Shown here: piece after piece, positions 60,453 to 64,000 of the stretch
Layout of the letters: each line of letters opens with the position of its first letter
Position numbering within the stretch: position 1 is the stretch's first letter
From: Hirudinaria manillensis
Lineage: Eukaryota > Annelida > Clitellata > Hirudinida > Hirudinidae
Direction: 5' to 3'
NCBI GenBank assembly: GCA_034509925.1
Contig: CM067526.1
Location: 9,010,244 to 9,074,243 of the forward strand
Length of the DNA: 64,000 nucleotides
Made by a program: the position numbers and the translations under genes
The notes under the pieces: model-generated
Seen by the model: the letters and a program-made list of their open reading frames with translations, nothing else
Told to the model about the DNA's origin: nothing
Database searches by the model: none

Positions 60453-61140
60453 TTAACCCTAGAAAATTCAAGGGAAAAATTCAAGCTCCAACTACCAACT
60501 GGGTTTGTTTGACCCATATCAATTTACGATGAGTATTTATTGTATAAGTTAGTTTTTGCTGATTTATTATTATATATTGATTTCTTTCCAGTATGTTGTT
60601 TAAATTTTCATTGAGACAAATTTGCAAAATGATTGTGAAAGCAAGTGTTGAGGATATTGGTGAAAGCTAGGTTTATTCAGATATGAATAAAATATGATGA
60701 AATATGTCGTGCTGAAGAAAATGAAGTTAGTAGTGAAAGTGAGGATGATTCAAAGTCTAGTTTCCAAAAATAAAGAAATTATTTAAAAAGCGCGCATGGT
60801 CGTGTCACAGTCTTCAATGCTTTGCCTAAAATATAATATCCAGATTTTAGAAGTTATATGTAAAAAAGAATGTGGATTCCATTTCTTCTTCATTCTTGAT
60901 ATATTTTGGATTTTGTTTATTGGAACAAATATGTCTTTGGATAAATCAAGTATAAATAGTTTTCAAAGAACTTTTTCCGAGTGTTTCTCTGGCTAAGAAA
61001 CTGAGAAACTGAGAAAAAATGAGCAATTGTTCGAACGATTAGAAATAGCCGACCAAAGTTATCAGAAGAGTTTCTTTCTCAAAAGGGTAGAGAATTTTAT
61101 TTTTTGATGTTTGGTTTAGTTGGAATTGCACCATTGTTTT
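60453..61140 (+). pseudogene. piggyBac-like element relic with 5' terminus
   Basis: It starts TTAACCCTAGAAAATTCAAG, close to the canonical piggyBac tip CCCTAGAAAGATA after its TTAA target. An internal GGGTTTGTTTGACCCA near-palindrome follows. Then a short coding start appears (MIVKASVEDIGES..; EENEVSSESEDDSKS), an acidic N-terminus of the kind seen in piggyBac transposases and shared with the relic at 2630-3240. It runs up to the LTR inserted at 61147. Confidence 0.5.
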
Positions 61141-61146
61141 TTATAT

Positions 61147-63192
61147 TGTAATAACCCGGGGTCCTCAAACTAATTATAGAAGGTCAGGTTTATTGAAAGT
61201 TGTCAGTTGGCTTGGAAGATGCACGATGCTTCAAATGTCTAAGTCTTGAAATCTGCTGTTCTCTAATTCTCGCTCTACTTTCCGATACAAATCCATTTGT
61301 CGAGGTGCATAACCAAAGAGTCTGAATAGCAACAATTAATTAATTCTCAAATTATATTGCCACTAAATTTAATTAATTATTAAATTAATTAATCGGCAAT
61401 ATAATTTTAATTATTATTCAATTTATTGGATCTAGGGATCCAACACTGCCCCCTCCTTAAATCTGTTCGTCCCGAACAGACATCTATTCCCATTTTCATT
61501 TTTACTCTAGGAATAGGATCCGATCTTCCAACAATCTCATGGCTGCAAATCCCAGATCCATTTGCTTTGCCATCTTCTGGGATTTCTGTTTCCCCCCTTT
61601 TACTTCTGCGTCCCGCAAGTTTCAGCCGCGGAACATCGCCATTTCTATGCACACTCTCCTGCTCCACGATGTCGCCAGATCCCAGACTCTCCTCAGGATC
61701 ACCTGCTCCATTTTCCTTGCTAGGCACTCTCCCGAAATCCCGAGCACTTCCTTCTGTTATTTCCAATGGAGCCGAAACATCCGCTGGTAAATCCATGGGC
61801 TGTTCTGTAGACTCTACTTGTTCCACCATCAAATCCGTGCGCTCCACCGGCAACTCCACGTGACTCATCAGTAACTCCTCGGGCTGCACCAACAACTCCA
61901 TATGATCCACCGGCAATCCCACAGGCTCCTCCGAAAGTTCGACTTGCTCCACTAAAACCTCCGTGAGCTCTCTGGGCCCTGCTGACGACTCGACCTGATC
62001 TGGTAACTCTATGGGCTCCAACGTCGAGTTCTCTAAGTCTGCCATCAAGCACAGAGTTTCTGGAGACACGCACGCACTGTGGTTGGATGTGCCTTCTAAT
62101 GACTCCATCCCAATGCTGCCAGAAACGGTACTTGGAACATCAGAACTCTTCTCAGTAGAGTTTCCACCAGAAACCAAAGAGGCATCCTGACGCGGAATCG
62201 CTGTGTTTTCCAAATCGCCCCTAATAGTCCTCCTAGAGTTCTCTACAAACTTTCTCCGCCACTTACTATATTCGGACTCGAATTCAAAAGAACCAACAGG
62301 ACTCTTCTCGGTAGAGTTTTCACCCGAAACCAGCGAGACTTCCTGACATGGAATCGCTGTGTTTTCCAAATCGCCCCTAATAGTCCTCCTAGAGTTCTCT
62401 GCAAACTTTCTCCGCCACTTACTATATTCGGACTCGAATTCAAAAGAACCAACAGGACTCTTCTCGGTAGAGTTTTCACCCGAAACCAGCGAGACATCCT
62501 GACATGGAATCGCTGTGTTTTTCAAATCGCCCCTAATACTCCTCCTCAACTCATCTACGGACTTTTTCATAAAATCAAGAAATTCTTCCATTTTTTTATG
62601 GGATGGATTCTCGAATTCGTATTCCTCTGGGTCATGGCCATTCTCTGTCAGCCATGTCCCAAGTCGCTCTCGTATCTCAGCTTTCGTGCCTTTCCAATCC
62701 AGGCCACGATCTCTCAATTCTTGTCTCAATCGAGGCATTCATCCAAGTACTTCGGCATCCTTCACTTCAATTCTTGTCTCAATCGAGGCATTCATCCAAG
62801 TACTTCGGCATCCTTCACTTTTCAATTAAACAAGCTTCTACTTTAGTTACTTTTGGACACCCTTTTAACTCTAAATCCCACTCCTGACACCAATGTAATA
62901 ACCCGGGGTCCTCAAACTAATTATAGAAGGTCAGGTTTATTGAAAGTTGTCAGTTGGCTTGGAAGATGCACGATGCTTCAAATGTCTAAGTCTTGAAATC
63001 TGCTGTTCTCTAATTCTCGCTCTACTTTCCGATACAAATCCATTTGTCGAGGTGCATAACCAAAGAGTCTGAATAGCAACAATTAATTAATTCTCAAATT
63101 ATATTGCCACTAAATTTAATTAATTATTAAATTAATTAATCGGCAATATAATTTTAATTATTATTCAATTTATTGGATCTAGGGATCCAACA
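61147..63192 (-). mobile_element. SAP-type LTR element, minus orientation, 2046 bp with two identical-looking LTRs
   Basis: LTRs 61147-61445 and 62894-63192 (299 bp each). The primer site on the minus strand, directly inside the 62894 LTR, is TGGTGTCAGGAGTGGGA, a perfect 17-base complement to the 3' end of tRNA-Leu. The polypurine tract CTTAAGGAGGGGG sits before the 3' LTR. It carries only the SAP-type ORF. A 53-bp direct duplication (about 62713-62818) and a small deletion break the N-terminal coding part. Confidence 0.87.
61407..62738 (-). CDS. SAP-domain protein ORF with internal 52-residue repeats
   Basis: The SAP motif at the start (RLRQELRDRGLDWKGTKAEI then RERLGTWL) lacks its first helix, because a duplication/deletion upstream breaks the frame. 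An internal 52-residue unit (RRTIRGDLENTAIP..FEFESEYSKWRRKF) is repeated about 2.5 times (62230-62540, 156-bp period). The Glu/Pro-rich C-terminal half matches the 49.7-kb protein. The ORF overlaps into the 3' LTR. ORFs on the opposite strand are shadows. Confidence 0.65.
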   Translation of the reverse strand: MPRLRQELRDRGLDWKGTKAEIRERLGTWLTENGHDPEEYEFENPSHKKMEEFLDFMKKSVDELRRSIRGDLKNTAIPCQDVSLVSGENSTEKSPVGSFEFESEYSKWRRKFAENSRRTIRGDLENTAIPCQEVSLVSGENSTEKSPVGSFEFESEYSKWRRKFVENSRRTIRGDLENTAIPRQDASLVSGGNSTEKSSDVPSTVSGSIGMESLEGTSNHSACVSPETLCLMADLENSTLEPIELPDQVESSAGPRELTEVLVEQVELSEEPVGLPVDHMELLVQPEELLMSHVELPVERTDLMVEQVESTEQPMDLPADVSAPLEITEGSARDFGRVPSKENGAGDPEESLGSGDIVEQESVHRNGDVPRLKLAGRRSKRGETEIPEDGKANGSGICSHEIVGRSDPIPRVKMKMGIDVCSGRTDLRRGQCWIPRSNKLNNN

Positions 63193-64000
63193 CTGCCCCC
63201 TCCTTAAATCTGTTCGTCCCGAACAGACATCTATTCCCATTTTCATTTTTACTCTAGGAATAGGATCCGATCTTCCAACAATCTCATGGCTGCAAATCCC
63301 AGATCCATTTGCTTTGCCATCTTCTGGGATTTCTGTTTCCCCCCTTTTACTTCTGCGTCCCGCAAGTTTCAGCCGCGGAACATCGCCATTTCTATGCACA
63401 CTCTCCTGCTCCACGATGTCGCCAGATCCCAGACTCTCCTCAGGATCACCTGCTCCATTTTCCTTGCTAGGCACTCTCCCGAAATCCCGAGCACTTCCTT
63501 CTGTTATTTCCAATGGAGCCGAAACATCCGCTGGTAAATCCATGGGCTGTTCTGTAGACTCTACTTGTTCCACCATCAAATCCGTGCGCTCCACCGGCAA
63601 CTCCACGTGACTCATCAGTAACTCCTCGGGCTGCACCAACAACTCCATATGATCCACCGGCAATCCCACAGGCTCCTCCGAAAGTTCGACTTGCTCCACT
63701 AAAACCTCCGTGAGCTCTCTGGGCCCTGCTGACGACTCGACCTGATCTGGTAACTCTATGGGCTCCAACGTCGAGTTCTCTAAGTCTGCCATCAAGCACA
63801 GAGTTTCTGGAGACACGCACGCACTGTGGTTGGATGTGCCTTCTAATGACTCCATCCCAATGCTGCCAGAAACGGTACTTGGAACATCAGAACTCTTCTC
63901 AGTAGAGTTTCCACCAGAAACCAAAGAGGCATCCTGACGCGGAATCGCTGTGTTTTCCAAATCGCCCCTAATAGTCCTCCTAGAGTTCTCTACAAACTTT
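63193..64000 (-). mobile_element. Second head-to-tail unit of the SAP-type LTR element (cut by window end)
   Basis: Sequence from 62894 to 64000 repeats 61147-62253 with an exact 1747-bp offset, including the LTR, purine tract and C-terminal ORF (63154-63960 open to the edge). Two units thus share one LTR (LTR-internal-LTR-internal). I noticed no base differences. Confidence 0.85.

Noticed and set aside
61426-61863. Plus-strand 145-codon ORF, identical to that at 63173-63610
   Set aside because: Its perfect duplication only reflects the tandem LTR element. It is antisense to the SAP ORF.

Overview
This is an AT-rich animal nuclear window. It carries short spliceosomal introns (54 to 80 bp is common), long spacers full of decayed transposons, and metazoan genes: a metabotropic glutamate receptor, a PR-domain zinc finger, a membrane (MACIT) collagen and a peripherin-type tetraspanin. 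The mix of mariner/Tc1, pogo, piggyBac, Helitron and SAP-domain LTR elements suggests an invertebrate, most likely an ecdysozoan or arthropod. The species cannot be named from the sequence. All exon models below were made by hand: splice sites were accepted when GT..AG, phase and protein family agreed.

Gene layout, left to right: peripherin/ROM1-like tetraspanin (-, 195-4976, 5 exons); metabotropic glutamate receptor (+, 9055-12171, 4 exons); BTB-BACK-Kelch protein (+, 14340-16234); PRDM8-like PR/zinc-finger regulator (-, 22013-23628, 5' end unresolved); ribosomal protein S15 (+, 25988-26629); 26S proteasome ATPase Rpt1/PSMC2 (-, 28521-30675, 10 exons); a double-domain dihydrodiol-dehydrogenase-like oxidoreductase (+, 34805-36868); mitochondrial-type NADP isocitrate dehydrogenase (+, 38792-48490, 9 exons); 3' end of a MACIT collagen (-, 57239-58411). 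These are unrelated single genes on both strands with no operon logic.

Mobile DNA fills most of the rest. The most notable part is an R2-like, restriction-like-endonuclease retroelement (40536-44743, minus) inside intron 4 of the IDH gene. It has 360/383-bp terminal direct repeats, its start codon lies in one repeat and its stop codon in the other. Each repeat encodes an RNA with a pseudoknot whose stems covary with two related copies at 52 and 58.8 kb. A second notable system is a family of short LTR elements (about 1.7-2.0 kb) that encode only a SAP-domain acidic protein, have no polymerase, and carry a tRNA-Leu primer binding site. It is present as a complete copy (49449-51164, nested in a pogo-like element), a solo LTR in IDH intron 2, a 5'-truncated copy (5730-6486), and a head-to-tail exact tandem with a 1747-bp period (61147 to the window end).

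Other relics: a Helitron/PIF1 helicase (about 6610-7800), piggyBac (about 2630-3240 and 60453-61140), Tc1/mariner (37.6, 53.6 and 59.4 kb), a pogo miniature (31816-32771), tRNA-derived SINE-like sequences, and a 148-bp TTAA-flanked MITE (58224-58371).
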